This document shows positions 9,341 to 17,180 of a stretch of 64,000 nt of DNA, one piece after another. The stretch comes from Sphingobacterium lactis. GTDB lineage: Bacteria; Bacteroidota; Bacteroidia; Sphingobacteriales; Sphingobacteriaceae. The stretch's first letter is position 1. Every line of letters begins with the position of its first letter. The translations under genes and the position numbers were made by a program. Location: NCBI RefSeq assembly GCF_011046555.1, contig NZ_CP049246.1:3224001-3288000 (forward strand), written 5' to 3'. The notes beneath the pieces were generated by a model. The model saw only the letters and a program-made list of their open reading frames with translations, was not told the origin of the DNA and searched no databases.

Positions 9341-10141
9341 TTAGAAGGCGATCGTCTTATCCAGCTTCAAAGCATTCGCATCTACCAATGCGAACTTGAC
9401 CTTGCCTGCTTCCAGCACAAAAAACACATGTTCATTGTACTTCGTGGTCTTACCTCCTACGGTGACTGTTCCGCGCTCATTTATCGGGATATCGATGAGT
9501 GAGATTCCAGCACCATCGGTTTTATTCATATATTTCTGAACCGGTTTGCCATTCAATGCAACTTGCTGTTCGATATTTTTGATGATGGCCTCTGACCATA
9601 ATTGGGAGGTTCCATAATAATACACCGATCGGTCAGCCACGGCAGAAGTTCCCTTTCTAACCCGTAGTACGAGTTTGGCAACATCGGGCGTATAAGTACC
9701 ATTTGCTGGTTCAGAATTGATAATTCCAATTTGATAATTTGGTTTCCCTTCTGTGATTTGAACTTTTAAAGAGCTAATGGACTGCTTATCCAAAGTTGGT
9801 GTGATACTGTAATAATCATCAGACAGTAACTTCTTACGCAGGGTAACAACATATAAGGTTTTGCCCACATATTCGCTCACATTAAATACCAGGGAATCCT
9901 TTTGCGTACGATCAGCCTTTAAGTTCAGCGATTTCAACGGAGAAAATTTAGACCACGTACTGAACGGTGTCTCGCTGATAAAAACTTTAGAATCCGTAAA
10001 TCGGAATAGGTTAATCCCAAAATTGTAAACGGCTAATTTATGGGACGCATTTTTAAGGTCTTCACCATCTCCATCCTTTGAACATGAAGCAAAGAGGGTT
10101 ACCATCCCCAGGAGGAACAGCATAAAAGAGTACTTTTTCAT
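9341..10141 (-). CDS. Uncharacterised outer lipoprotein
   Basis: A 266-residue lipoprotein starting at the ATG at 10139-10141: signal MKKYSFMLFLLGMVTLFASC with lipobox FASC and Cys20. The mature part starts with the acidic SKDGDGED, consistent with export to the outer membrane in Bacteroidota, and then looks all-beta, with two halves that could be immunoglobulin-like or DUF4397-like modules. I cannot assign a family. It is monocistronic, divergent from the DUF3667 gene. No neighbour suggests a role. Confidence 0.75.
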   Translation of the reverse strand: MKKYSFMLFLLGMVTLFASCSKDGDGEDLKNASHKLAVYNFGINLFRFTDSKVFISETPFSTWSKFSPLKSLNLKADRTQKDSLVFNVSEYVGKTLYVVTLRKKLLSDDYYSITPTLDKQSISSLKVQITEGKPNYQIGIINSEPANGTYTPDVAKLVLRVRKGTSAVADRSVYYYGTSQLWSEAIIKNIEQQVALNGKPVQKYMNKTDGAGISLIDIPINERGTVTVGGKTTKYNEHVFFVLEAGKVKFALVDANALKLDKTIAF

Positions 10142-10317
10142 AAATATTATCAATAGTTAATTTTTCACTTGGCTAACGACAAATTAAGTGCCAATAAAAA
10201 CAATTTAACCATAAACAAATTAGATGTTTAAACAGGTAAAATTTATCTTTAATTTACAGCTGGAAAAATCACCTTTCTTCCCTGATTTTTATATATTTAT
10301 TCATCTAAATAAACCGT

Positions 10318-11082
10318 ATGCCACATCTACAGGAAACCGCCGAATGCCTAAATTGCGAATTCAATTTCAAAGGGAATTATTGCCCCAATTGTGGACAATC
10401 TTCCCATGAACACCGAATTGATGCGCATTATTTTCTACATGATATCCCCCACTCCGTTTTCCATGTCGATAAAGGATTTTTCTACACCTTGAAGTGTCTC
10501 TTCACAAAACCGGGCGTAATGATTAAGGATTACCTAGATGGCAAACGGGTACCCTATTTCCGTCCCTTTGCCTTTGTTCTGATCATGACAACCATCTGTT
10601 CCTTGATCATCAAAGGAATACACTTATGGATCGATAAAATCCAACCTGCTGCACATGCCGATCAACTGATCGGACACGGATTCCTCGGAAAATATTTCAG
10701 TGTATTCATCTTTCTTATGATTCCGATTACAAGCTTGATTACCTGGCTAACGTTTTATAGGAATAAGTATAACTTCTGGGAGCATTTTCTAGCCAACACG
10801 TACATCGCAGCACAACTGAATATCATTCTGCTATTGGTGAATGTGTTGAACCTACTTATCGTAGCTTTCCAGATCCACTTTTCTAAAGACGGGGTCAACC
10901 TATTCCTGACACTTTTTATGGTTCCATTTTTATTTCTTTTCGGTAGCATTTTTGGCTTTTTAATGATGCAGGAAAAACGGTCCAGATTGTGGGTGGTGAT
11001 TTCCAAGATCATTGCCATGAATTTTGTGCTGGCATCCCTTTACATTTCCCTGATGAATGCTTTTGATATCATCAACCTATAG
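10318..11082 (+). CDS. DUF3667 membrane protein with zinc ribbon
   Basis: A 254-residue protein of the DUF3667 family. The N-terminus carries a zinc-ribbon-like CLNCEFNFKGNYCPNCGQ at about residues 10-27, followed by the family segment YFLHDIPHSVFHVDKGFFYTL and about five hydrophobic spans (near 80-100, 120-140, 155-180, 190-210 and 225-245). The function of the family is unknown. The hydrolase gene starts 26 bases downstream on the same strand, so the two may be co-transcribed. Confidence 0.88.
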   Translation: MPHLQETAECLNCEFNFKGNYCPNCGQSSHEHRIDAHYFLHDIPHSVFHVDKGFFYTLKCLFTKPGVMIKDYLDGKRVPYFRPFAFVLIMTTICSLIIKGIHLWIDKIQPAAHADQLIGHGFLGKYFSVFIFLMIPITSLITWLTFYRNKYNFWEHFLANTYIAAQLNIILLLVNVLNLLIVAFQIHFSKDGVNLFLTLFMVPFLFLFGSIFGFLMMQEKRSRLWVVISKIIAMNFVLASLYISLMNAFDIINL

Positions 11083-11108
11083 AATATTAGACCGATTAAA
11101 AACCAGCA

Positions 11109-12164
11109 ATGCCTATACTCATCTCCATTTTCAGCATATTGTTTCTGTCCATCATCTTGATCTTTCTGTATTTGGATCACAATGCCAATGCTGAAGAAAG
11201 GGCAAAACGGAAGCTCTTCAAAAAAGGGTTTGTTGAAAAACAGATTCGGTTAAGCAATGGCACCGTGATAAATTATGGTGAAGGCCCCAATAATGGACCA
11301 GCTTTACTGCTCATCCACGGGCAGGGTGTAGATTGGAAAAATTACTATACCGTCCTTCCGGAACTATCCAAGACTTTCCACATATATGCCATAGACTGTC
11401 ATGGACATGGTAAATCTTCTCACAATCCGGATCGCTATTCGGGTAAAAAAATGGGCGAGGACATTATACGTTTTATAACTACCACAATCAAAGAGGAGGT
11501 CTATGTTTCTGGTCACTCATCCGGCGGTTTATTAACGGCATGGCTTGCTGCTCACTGTTCGAAAGTTCGCGCAATTGTACTCGAAGATCCGCCATTTTTT
11601 TCAACGGAGAAATCCCGAACGCAATCTACCTTCGCCTGGCAGGACAGTTTCCGATTGATCCATGATTTCCTGCAACAGGATACAGAGCAAGATTATTTAT
11701 TGTATTACCTCCCCCGCAGCTATTGGAAGGATAAATTTGGTAAGTTATGGTCCATTATCCAACGACAGGCGATTAAGTTCCGTGCAAATGAACCAGACAA
11801 AATATTTAGGGTTCCATTTTTACCCCCTTCGTTAAATCGCATCTGGGAAGTCCCTTCCAATACAGCCTATGACAAGCGGTTTGGGGAAGCGTTTTATGAT
11901 AACAGTTGGTTCGAAGATTTTGATCAGGAGGAACTTTTGGCTCAAGTTCGCTGCCCGTCTACATTGATTTTCGCGAAGAGCAGCAAATGGAAGAGCCATG
12001 ATGAGAACGGGATATTAATGGCTGCCATGTCTACGGATGATGCCCAACGTGCGCATGAACTACTACCCAATAACGAACTCATCACTGTAGATTCGGGACA
12101 TGGAGTCCACAATGAAAAACCAGTAGAGTTTATTGGGATCGTACGGACTGCATTTTTGAAATAA
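11109..12164 (+). CDS. Membrane-anchored alpha/beta hydrolase
   Basis: A 351-residue alpha/beta-hydrolase. Residues 4-21 form an N-terminal hydrophobic anchor, followed by a charged linker. Core motifs: oxyanion-side LLIHGQG at 67-73, the strand DCHGHGKSS at 96-104, and the nucleophile elbow GHSSG at 135-139 with Ser137. A candidate catalytic His lies in DSGHGVH near the C-terminus (His331 or His334). The reaction cannot be told from sequence; esterase, lipase or haloperoxidase-like activities are all possible. It follows the DUF3667 gene on the same strand. Confidence 0.88.
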   Translation: MPILISIFSILFLSIILIFLYLDHNANAEERAKRKLFKKGFVEKQIRLSNGTVINYGEGPNNGPALLLIHGQGVDWKNYYTVLPELSKTFHIYAIDCHGHGKSSHNPDRYSGKKMGEDIIRFITTTIKEEVYVSGHSSGGLLTAWLAAHCSKVRAIVLEDPPFFSTEKSRTQSTFAWQDSFRLIHDFLQQDTEQDYLLYYLPRSYWKDKFGKLWSIIQRQAIKFRANEPDKIFRVPFLPPSLNRIWEVPSNTAYDKRFGEAFYDNSWFEDFDQEELLAQVRCPSTLIFAKSSKWKSHDENGILMAAMSTDDAQRAHELLPNNELITVDSGHGVHNEKPVEFIGIVRTAFLK

Positions 12165-12177
12165 TATCCTTTCTAAC

Positions 12178-13392
12178 CTATTTATTCCGTTTTGCTTCTA
12201 CTATTTTATTGACCCGATACATCAGGACGATACACAGCAATATACTGGCTAAGGTTACATAGCCCAAGACTTCAAAATTCTGAAAGCCCAATCCATCGGG
12301 ATCATCAATCAGGATCACCCCTCCTAAAATGGATGCAATCCCTCCGCTGGACTGTTGGATGGCTGAATTGACATTCATAAAGGCTCCACGCTCTGCAGGC
12401 TCGGGGATTGCCGTAATCATGGCCGTTGCGCTGATAATGCGTGAGGAGACAAAAAGCATCATACAGCCAAAGGATACTGCCACCATAAATAAATTTCCGG
12501 AAGGCAGATTCACGAACCACAGCATTGCTACACCGGTTAGTAAACTCCCAAGGACAAACAGTTTATACTTGCCCCATGAGTCCGATAACCTTCCCCAAAT
12601 TGGCGAACCGATCAAGGTTGCAATCCCTGCTGCCAAAAAGATAAACGGAAGTTTAGCTTCCTCATAATGCAGATCAAACACAAGATGGGGTGTAATATAG
12701 GGTTGGAGTATAAATCCACCGGTAGCTAGAAAAAAGGTAGTTGAAAATGCAATCAAATACGTTCTATTGGTGAAAATTCTTTTAATGACCTGGAAATAAC
12801 TGCTCCGGATCTCCGGATTGGATTGCGATGGAATGGGTTGCATATAGCGCACCAGCAACATGATATTGATCAGTCCCAGCACGACGATAAAATAAAAGGG
12901 CACATGCCAGCTCCATAAATGGGCAAGGTACAAGCCAAGTGGAATACCCATAATTTGACTTACGGAAAAGGCCATCTGGATAAATCCCATCACCCTGCCT
13001 CGCTGTTCATAGCGGAAATAATCCGTCACGATGGCGAACGTTATTCCCGACATGACGCCACCAAAAATGCCGGCAACCACCCGTGCTCCCAAAAGAAAAT
13101 AGTAGTTCGGTGCCACGGCACAGCAAAGGGTTCCCACAATAAAACCAACGTACATGAAAAGCAGGATCTGTTTTCTGTCATACCGGTCAATAAATCCCGC
13201 CAAGAGAAATCCAGATGCACCTGCACTTAACGCATAAGCCGATACCAGGATGGCAAACTGATGCGTTGAAATATCGAGTGCTGTAATCATTTCGGCTCCC
13301 AAGGGTGCCATTACAGCAAAGTCGAGCACCACTGTAAACTGAACTATGGCCAGTAAGGCCACTAATAATTTTTCATAGCTGGAAAAGGTCAT
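12178..13392 (-). CDS. MFS transporter, DHA1-like drug efflux
   Basis: A 404-residue, probably 12-span major facilitator superfamily protein. The loop between spans 2 and 3 contains GFIDRYDRKQIL, the motif A signature, with a related GRLSDSWGKYKLF after span 8. Resemblance is to proton-coupled drug/solute exporters (DHA1 group). It starts 24 bases after the stop of the flavin oxidoreductase on the same strand, so the pair is probably one operon: an oxidising enzyme with an exporter for its product or for a toxic substrate. The substrate is unknown. Confidence 0.9.
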   Translation of the reverse strand: MTFSSYEKLLVALLAIVQFTVVLDFAVMAPLGAEMITALDISTHQFAILVSAYALSAGASGFLLAGFIDRYDRKQILLFMYVGFIVGTLCCAVAPNYYFLLGARVVAGIFGGVMSGITFAIVTDYFRYEQRGRVMGFIQMAFSVSQIMGIPLGLYLAHLWSWHVPFYFIVVLGLINIMLLVRYMQPIPSQSNPEIRSSYFQVIKRIFTNRTYLIAFSTTFFLATGGFILQPYITPHLVFDLHYEEAKLPFIFLAAGIATLIGSPIWGRLSDSWGKYKLFVLGSLLTGVAMLWFVNLPSGNLFMVAVSFGCMMLFVSSRIISATAMITAIPEPAERGAFMNVNSAIQQSSGGIASILGGVILIDDPDGLGFQNFEVLGYVTLASILLCIVLMYRVNKIVEAKRNK

Positions 13393-13416
13393 ATCCGGAG
13401 GTTCAAGTTCGCTGAA

Positions 13417-14556
13417 TTATTTGAGTTGGAGAAAATCAATTAGTTCTCTGGCAGCTGCCCGACCTGCCCTATTGGCGCCAATTGTTGAAGCTGAAGGGCC
13501 ATAGCCCGTCAGGTGAATTCGAGGATCCTTAGCTACCTGCGTGGCCAATTGACCTGCCATCACCACTCCGCCATCCTCCGTGACCAGATTCAGGTGCGCC
13601 AAATGGTCCAAGGAATGTCTGAAGCCTGTATTCCAAAAAATCACATCTGCATCCATGGTTGTTCCATCGTTCCATCGGACGCCATTTTCGGTAATTTCAT
13701 CGAACATGGGCAAGCGGTCCAATTTTCCGGAATTCAGCATTTCTTCGATTGCCGGTGTAATGGGAAGCCCAGTCACGGAAACCACGGATTTAGGAGGCAA
13801 TCCCTGGCGAACGCGTTCTTCGACCATAGCCACAGCTTCACGGCCAAGCTCCGGATTGAACTCATAATGGCGGAAATCCGGTGAACGACGGGTTACCCAG
13901 GTCGTACTTGTGACCTTGCTGATCTCTCCCAGTAACTGGACTGCCGAGATACCTGCCCCAACAATGATCACATGCTTTCCCCGAAACTCTTCGGGGCCAT
14001 GGTATTCACCTGTGTGCAATTGTCGCCCTTTGAATTTTTCCCAACCAGGATATTTAGGACAATTCGGCGTTTTCCAGGTACCTGTCGCATTGATTATTCC
14101 ACGCGCACTGAACTGAACACCATTGGTGTGGATCAGAAATCTTCCCTTACGCTCTATGACCTCGGTTACCCGAATTGGCCGAATTACAGGGAGGTCAAAA
14201 GTTTTTTCGTACTGTTCATAATATTTGGGAAGCGCCACATTGGCCTGTAAGCCTTTATCATCCTTATCAACCACTGCGTCGAAGGCTAAGCCAGGCAGAT
14301 CATTGATACCATTCACATTACTTAGGGTCAATGTATCCCATCGGTGCTGCCACGCACCCCCAGACCCAAATTCATCATCCAGCACTACAAACCCCTTACC
14401 CGGTTCAATCCCCTCTCTTTTCAGGTGGTAAGCTGCGGAAAGGCCTGCTTGGCCCGCACCTATGACAACAATATCAACTTTATAAAAAATATCAGGTTTT
14501 GCGCCCTGACTTTGATCGGTCTTCTCGTTACTTTTATTTTCTGCATCCATATGCAT
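13417..14556 (-). CDS. FAD/NAD(P)H-dependent oxidoreductase, FMO/CzcO-like
   Basis: A 379-residue flavoprotein with two Rossmann folds: the FAD-binding VVIGAGQAGLSAAYHL near residues 30-45 and a NAD(P)-binding VIIVGAGISAVQLLG near 195-209. Between them are the family features WQHRWDTLTL and GIINATGTWKTPNCP, where ATGTW is the Baeyer-Villiger/flavin-monooxygenase style linker. Annotated relatives are putative flavin monooxygenases or CzcO-type cation-diffusion-associated proteins. First gene of an operon with an MFS exporter. It is the last clearly chromosomal gene before the conjugative element. Two ATG codons in a row (14556 and 14550) are equally plausible starts. Confidence 0.88.
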   Translation of the reverse strand: MHMDAENKSNEKTDQSQGAKPDIFYKVDIVVIGAGQAGLSAAYHLKREGIEPGKGFVVLDDEFGSGGAWQHRWDTLTLSNVNGINDLPGLAFDAVVDKDDKGLQANVALPKYYEQYEKTFDLPVIRPIRVTEVIERKGRFLIHTNGVQFSARGIINATGTWKTPNCPKYPGWEKFKGRQLHTGEYHGPEEFRGKHVIIVGAGISAVQLLGEISKVTSTTWVTRRSPDFRHYEFNPELGREAVAMVEERVRQGLPPKSVVSVTGLPITPAIEEMLNSGKLDRLPMFDEITENGVRWNDGTTMDADVIFWNTGFRHSLDHLAHLNLVTEDGGVVMAGQLATQVAKDPRIHLTGYGPSASTIGANRAGRAAARELIDFLQLK

Positions 14557-15325
14557 ATTTCCAATTTAAAGGTATACTCCATCAACAATCAAATGCTTCG
14601 ATTGTTGGCAAAATCAAGTATACAAAGAATAACTTTTATTCAATTTATGCTACCCAATAATTAGAAATAGATGACAATGCAATACCTAGTGTCTTCTCAT
14701 TAAATTTAGCGCTCGCGCGCTACTCATTTTATCCACTTCAAAAATCTCTTCCAAGCTCGGGTCGGCAAACTATTCGAACCTTCAAGAAAGTATCCATAAT
14801 CTGTCTTTCTGTACCATCTAAACTTGGTGGAATCGTCAAATTTAGGTTCCCATAACTAGCTGAAACAGATAAAAACAAGTTGAATACTGGTAAATATGTA
14901 ACAGCTAAGGATTGAATATTAACCTAGGATAAGTCAAAATGTCTTTGATACAATCGGCTACAGAAAAAATAAATACTTACTTTTTTTATAAAAAAGATTA
15001 ATATAGCCCAAAGTGGCTAATAAAGAAGAGTTTACAAGAACCGAAAGTGCTATCGGTAACGATTTAGTAATGGTGCTTACTGCACTCGCTTTCATCTGAT
15101 TACCTTGTAAATCATTACTGCAAATTTAATAAAAAAAGGGTTAAGTCGTAGCGTACTTAACCCTTTTTCTGCTTTTTCCAATATACATCATAAAGCGTAA
15201 TGAAAATAAATCTTCCCCAAGTTGGGGCAATCTGTGATATTGGTTCCGATATTATTTCCAAGTTTTGACAAATAAACAAAATGCAAATCCGAAACGTATG
15301 GTGTTAATCTCTAAAAGTCTAAGCT
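14557..15325. other. Junction between chromosomal arm and ICE; no solid gene
   Basis: 769 bases without a supportable gene. It holds the promoter region of the flavoprotein operon, a short CpG-rich hairpin TAGCGC-TCGC-GCGCTA at 14707-14722, an open 28-codon stretch at 15013-15099 (GTG start, reading VANKEEFTRTESAIGND) that looks like the stub of a longer gene, and a strong terminator at 15133-15168. No integrase or recombinase is visible here, although the left end of the conjugative element must lie close by. Confidence 0.6.
15133..15168. terminator. Strong bidirectional terminator
   Basis: A 14-base perfect inverted repeat, AAAAAGGGTTAAGT / ACTTAACCCTTTTT, around the 8-base loop CGTAGCGT. 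The A-run on one side and the T-run on the other make it symmetric, so it could stop transcription in either direction. It lies just left of the first backbone gene and may insulate the conjugative element from the chromosome. Confidence 0.8.
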
Positions 15326-16171
15326 ATGGAAATCGTGTTGAACAAAATATTATCGGAAATTCAGCGTCAGGAAGAAAAGCTATCTTCTCAAATGATGCAA
15401 ACTGCGGATGAGGCATATCAAATGACCTTGTACCTAAAAGAAATGCTCTTTAGCATAAAGACCAAAGTCTTGCAAACCGGATTTAAAAACGAACAGCAGG
15501 AGATTGATTTTTTCAAGAACATCAAACCGCAAATTTTAGGGAAACTCATTTACTACAATAAAGTTTTCCGGATTGAAACTACCTGTCCTGTAAGCAACGG
15601 CAGAATACACCAAAGCTATTTTGAAAACCAATTGAAAATCCTCAAATCCGAATATAAGGAAAGCATATCCAATGAGGATTTTTACAGGTATTACCGTGCT
15701 GGCAGAACCGACCGTGACCCTAATTATTTCAGGCTCGGGAAAATCAATTACCACGATGGTTTAAAGAGTGCGGTATTTGAAATTGACCTTAGCTTTTCAA
15801 CTTATTACGATAACAAAGTCGCCCATATCATAGCCAATGAATTACTTTATACTTTTTTGCTTACCAAAATAAACCCTGAAAAAAATCCCGATAACATCTT
15901 AATAAACGGGGATGGAAACAAAGACATTTCTTGGACTAACTCGCAAAATGCACTGATAGAATTGATTTACGCTTTGTATGCTTCCAAATCTATTGCACAC
16001 GGTAAAATGGGTATTAGAAAATTGGCATTGATTTTTCAAATTTTATTCCGAACGCCGTTGAACGATATACATCATTCTTTCCATCGGATGAAAACAAGGG
16101 CAGGCTCCCGGACAGTGTTTTTAGACCAACTCAAAATTTCCCTCGAAGAGTATATGGATAAAGACCTTTAG
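15326..16171 (+). CDS. rteC: RteC-family regulator of ICE excision/transfer, copy 1
   Basis: A 281-residue protein with the RteC domain across most of its length; typical segments are EQQEIDFFKNIKPQILGKLIYYN and FYRYYRAGRTDRDPNYFRLGK. RteC proteins are winged-helix DNA-binding activators of excision genes in CTnDOT-like elements. First gene of the element in this window, on the plus strand, ending in a strong terminator at 16193. The usual RteA/RteB two-component partners and tetQ are absent here. A second, diverged RteC lies at 30304-31134. Confidence 0.88.
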   Translation: MEIVLNKILSEIQRQEEKLSSQMMQTADEAYQMTLYLKEMLFSIKTKVLQTGFKNEQQEIDFFKNIKPQILGKLIYYNKVFRIETTCPVSNGRIHQSYFENQLKILKSEYKESISNEDFYRYYRAGRTDRDPNYFRLGKINYHDGLKSAVFEIDLSFSTYYDNKVAHIIANELLYTFLLTKINPEKNPDNILINGDGNKDISWTNSQNALIELIYALYASKSIAHGKMGIRKLALIFQILFRTPLNDIHHSFHRMKTRAGSRTVFLDQLKISLEEYMDKDL

Positions 16172-16192
16172 CAATATCTGCACAGGTATTGG

Positions 16193-16222
16193 AAAGCAGT
16201 ACACAAAATGTACTGCTTTTTC
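16193..16222 (+). terminator. Terminator after rteC copy 1
   Basis: Perfect 10-base stem AAAGCAGTAC / GTACTGCTTT (16193-16202 and 16210-16219) with a 7-base loop and a following T-run, 21 bases past the rteC stop. Confidence 0.8.
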
Positions 16223-16258
16223 TTTGCCCATATATGCCAATTGGCAAATATGGGCAAA
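16223..16258. promoter_or_regulatory. 36-base near-perfect palindrome upstream of HTH genes
   Basis: Outer arms TTTGCCCATA / TATGGGCAAA enclose a 12-base perfect palindrome TGCCAATTGGCA; only one base pair of the full 36 is mismatched. It has no U-tract and follows directly on a real terminator, so a protein-binding site or cruciform for the excision or regulatory proteins is more likely than a second terminator. No experiment supports this. Confidence 0.5.
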
Positions 16259-16287
16259 GGGTTCCCGCAAAATATCCCAACCCCGCT

Positions 16288-16314
16288 AAAACCCTTATTA
16301 AACAAGGGTTTTCC
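16288..16314 (+). terminator. Hairpin with T-run
   Basis: Nine-base perfect stem AAAACCCTT / AAGGGTTTT (16288-16296 and 16304-16312) in front of the helix-turn-helix operon. As it lies upstream of a gene, it could be an attenuator rather than a terminator. Confidence 0.45.
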
Positions 16315-16365
16315 TCATTACAAAAATTTTCAAAAAAGTGCCAAACCAATGGGTAAGCATTGGCA

Positions 16366-16379
16366 GACAAACACTACCA
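16366..16379 (+). promoter_or_regulatory. Backbone motif copy (GACAAACACTACCA)
   Basis: One of several related sequences close to GCCAAACACTGCC found upstream of backbone operons and pointing toward the start codon. This copy ends 41 bases before the first helix-turn-helix gene. A half-related AGTGCCAAACCA lies at 16337-16348. Candidate binding site for an element-encoded regulator; see the findings. Confidence 0.4.
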
Positions 16380-16420
16380 CACTTCTGAATTTTGCCCTGT
16401 GAACATTAAACAACAGCACA

Positions 16421-16774
16421 ATGAATATTATAACAGTTGACGAAGAAGTGTGGAAGCACCTCAACGAACGGTTGAAAGCCATTAGCGAATATATCCTCAA
16501 ACTGGAAGATACAAGCTACGATAGCTTGTGGCTCAACAATCACGAAGTCTGCCAGTATCTACACATCAGCGAAAAAACATTGTGGCGTATGCGTACCAAT
16601 GGGCAGATAGCTTTTTCAAAAATGTACGGGCAATATTACTATACGATTGGTGCTATCAAAGAAATGCTAAACGCTAACGCTGTGCAAACTACCGATGAAT
16701 ATGTAGAGCAGCTTATGGCGAAAGGTAAAAGCTATATCGAAAAAGGCAGAAAGCTGAAATCAGGTAATCATTAA
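16421..16774 (+). CDS. Small helix-turn-helix protein, excisionase-like (HTH_17), first of pair
   Basis: A 117-residue protein. Residues 1-32 look like a coiled helix; residues 38-85 hold a MerR/excisionase-type winged helix (LWLNNHEVCQYLHISEKTLW, then RMRTNGQIAFSKMYGQYYY), a fold used by recombination directionality factors and small regulators. A basic tail follows (KGRKLKSGNH). Paired with a second similar gene 12 bases downstream. In CTnDOT-like elements proteins of this type help control excision and mobilisation genes, so that role is inferred here. Confidence 0.85.
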   Translation: MNIITVDEEVWKHLNERLKAISEYILKLEDTSYDSLWLNNHEVCQYLHISEKTLWRMRTNGQIAFSKMYGQYYYTIGAIKEMLNANAVQTTDEYVEQLMAKGKSYIEKGRKLKSGNH

Positions 16775-16786
16775 AAGCGTACACGT

Positions 16787-17095
16787 ATGAATATTGACAA
16801 AATGGAATTTGTGGCGTGGATGGAACGCATAATGGATAGGCTTGACATTCTCGGCAACCACATAGACGATTTACAAAAGAAGCGTAACAGCATAGACGGT
16901 GAGGAATTACTCGATAATCAGGATTTATTGCAAATGCTGAAAATAAGTAATCGTTCCCTGCAACGGTATCGCTCCATAGGCAAGCTCCCATATTATACCA
17001 TTAGCGGAAAATTGTATTACAAGCTGTCCGATGTGCATCAGTTCATCAGGGAAAGTTTTAACCCACCCTTGCCCAAACTGGATGCCAATAAGTGA
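16787..17095 (+). CDS. Small helix-turn-helix protein, excisionase-like, second of pair
   Basis: A 102-residue protein with an N-terminal helix (about 1-35) and an excisionase-type DNA-binding domain at about 41-90 (ELLDNQDLLQMLKISNRSLQ, then RYRSIGKLPYYTISGKLYY). Similar in plan to the gene 12 bases upstream but clearly diverged. Probably co-transcribed with it. The two may act together as directionality or regulatory factors for excision. Confidence 0.85.
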   Translation: MNIDKMEFVAWMERIMDRLDILGNHIDDLQKKRNSIDGEELLDNQDLLQMLKISNRSLQRYRSIGKLPYYTISGKLYYKLSDVHQFIRESFNPPLPKLDANK

Positions 17096-17106
17096 CAAAC
17101 ACTGCC
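17094..17106 (+). promoter_or_regulatory. Backbone motif copy (GACAAACACTGCC)
   Basis: Starts inside the stop codon of the preceding gene and ends about 75 bases before the next start. Followed by AGTGCCACATAGTGC, a looser repeat of the same words. Same orientation relative to the downstream gene as the other copies. Confidence 0.4.
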
Positions 17107-17180
17107 TTTGAGTGCCACATAGTGCAAATCAGTGAAGGCTTCCTTTACATTCGACCGTGAATTTTTAAAATTTTCAGACT

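Noticed and set aside
14770-14790. GGTTCGAAT on the minus strand, like a tRNA T-loop
   Set aside because: The flanking bases do not pair as a T-stem, and no acceptor or anticodon arm could be drawn, so it is not a tRNA gene. It might be a relic of an attachment site, but nothing supports that.
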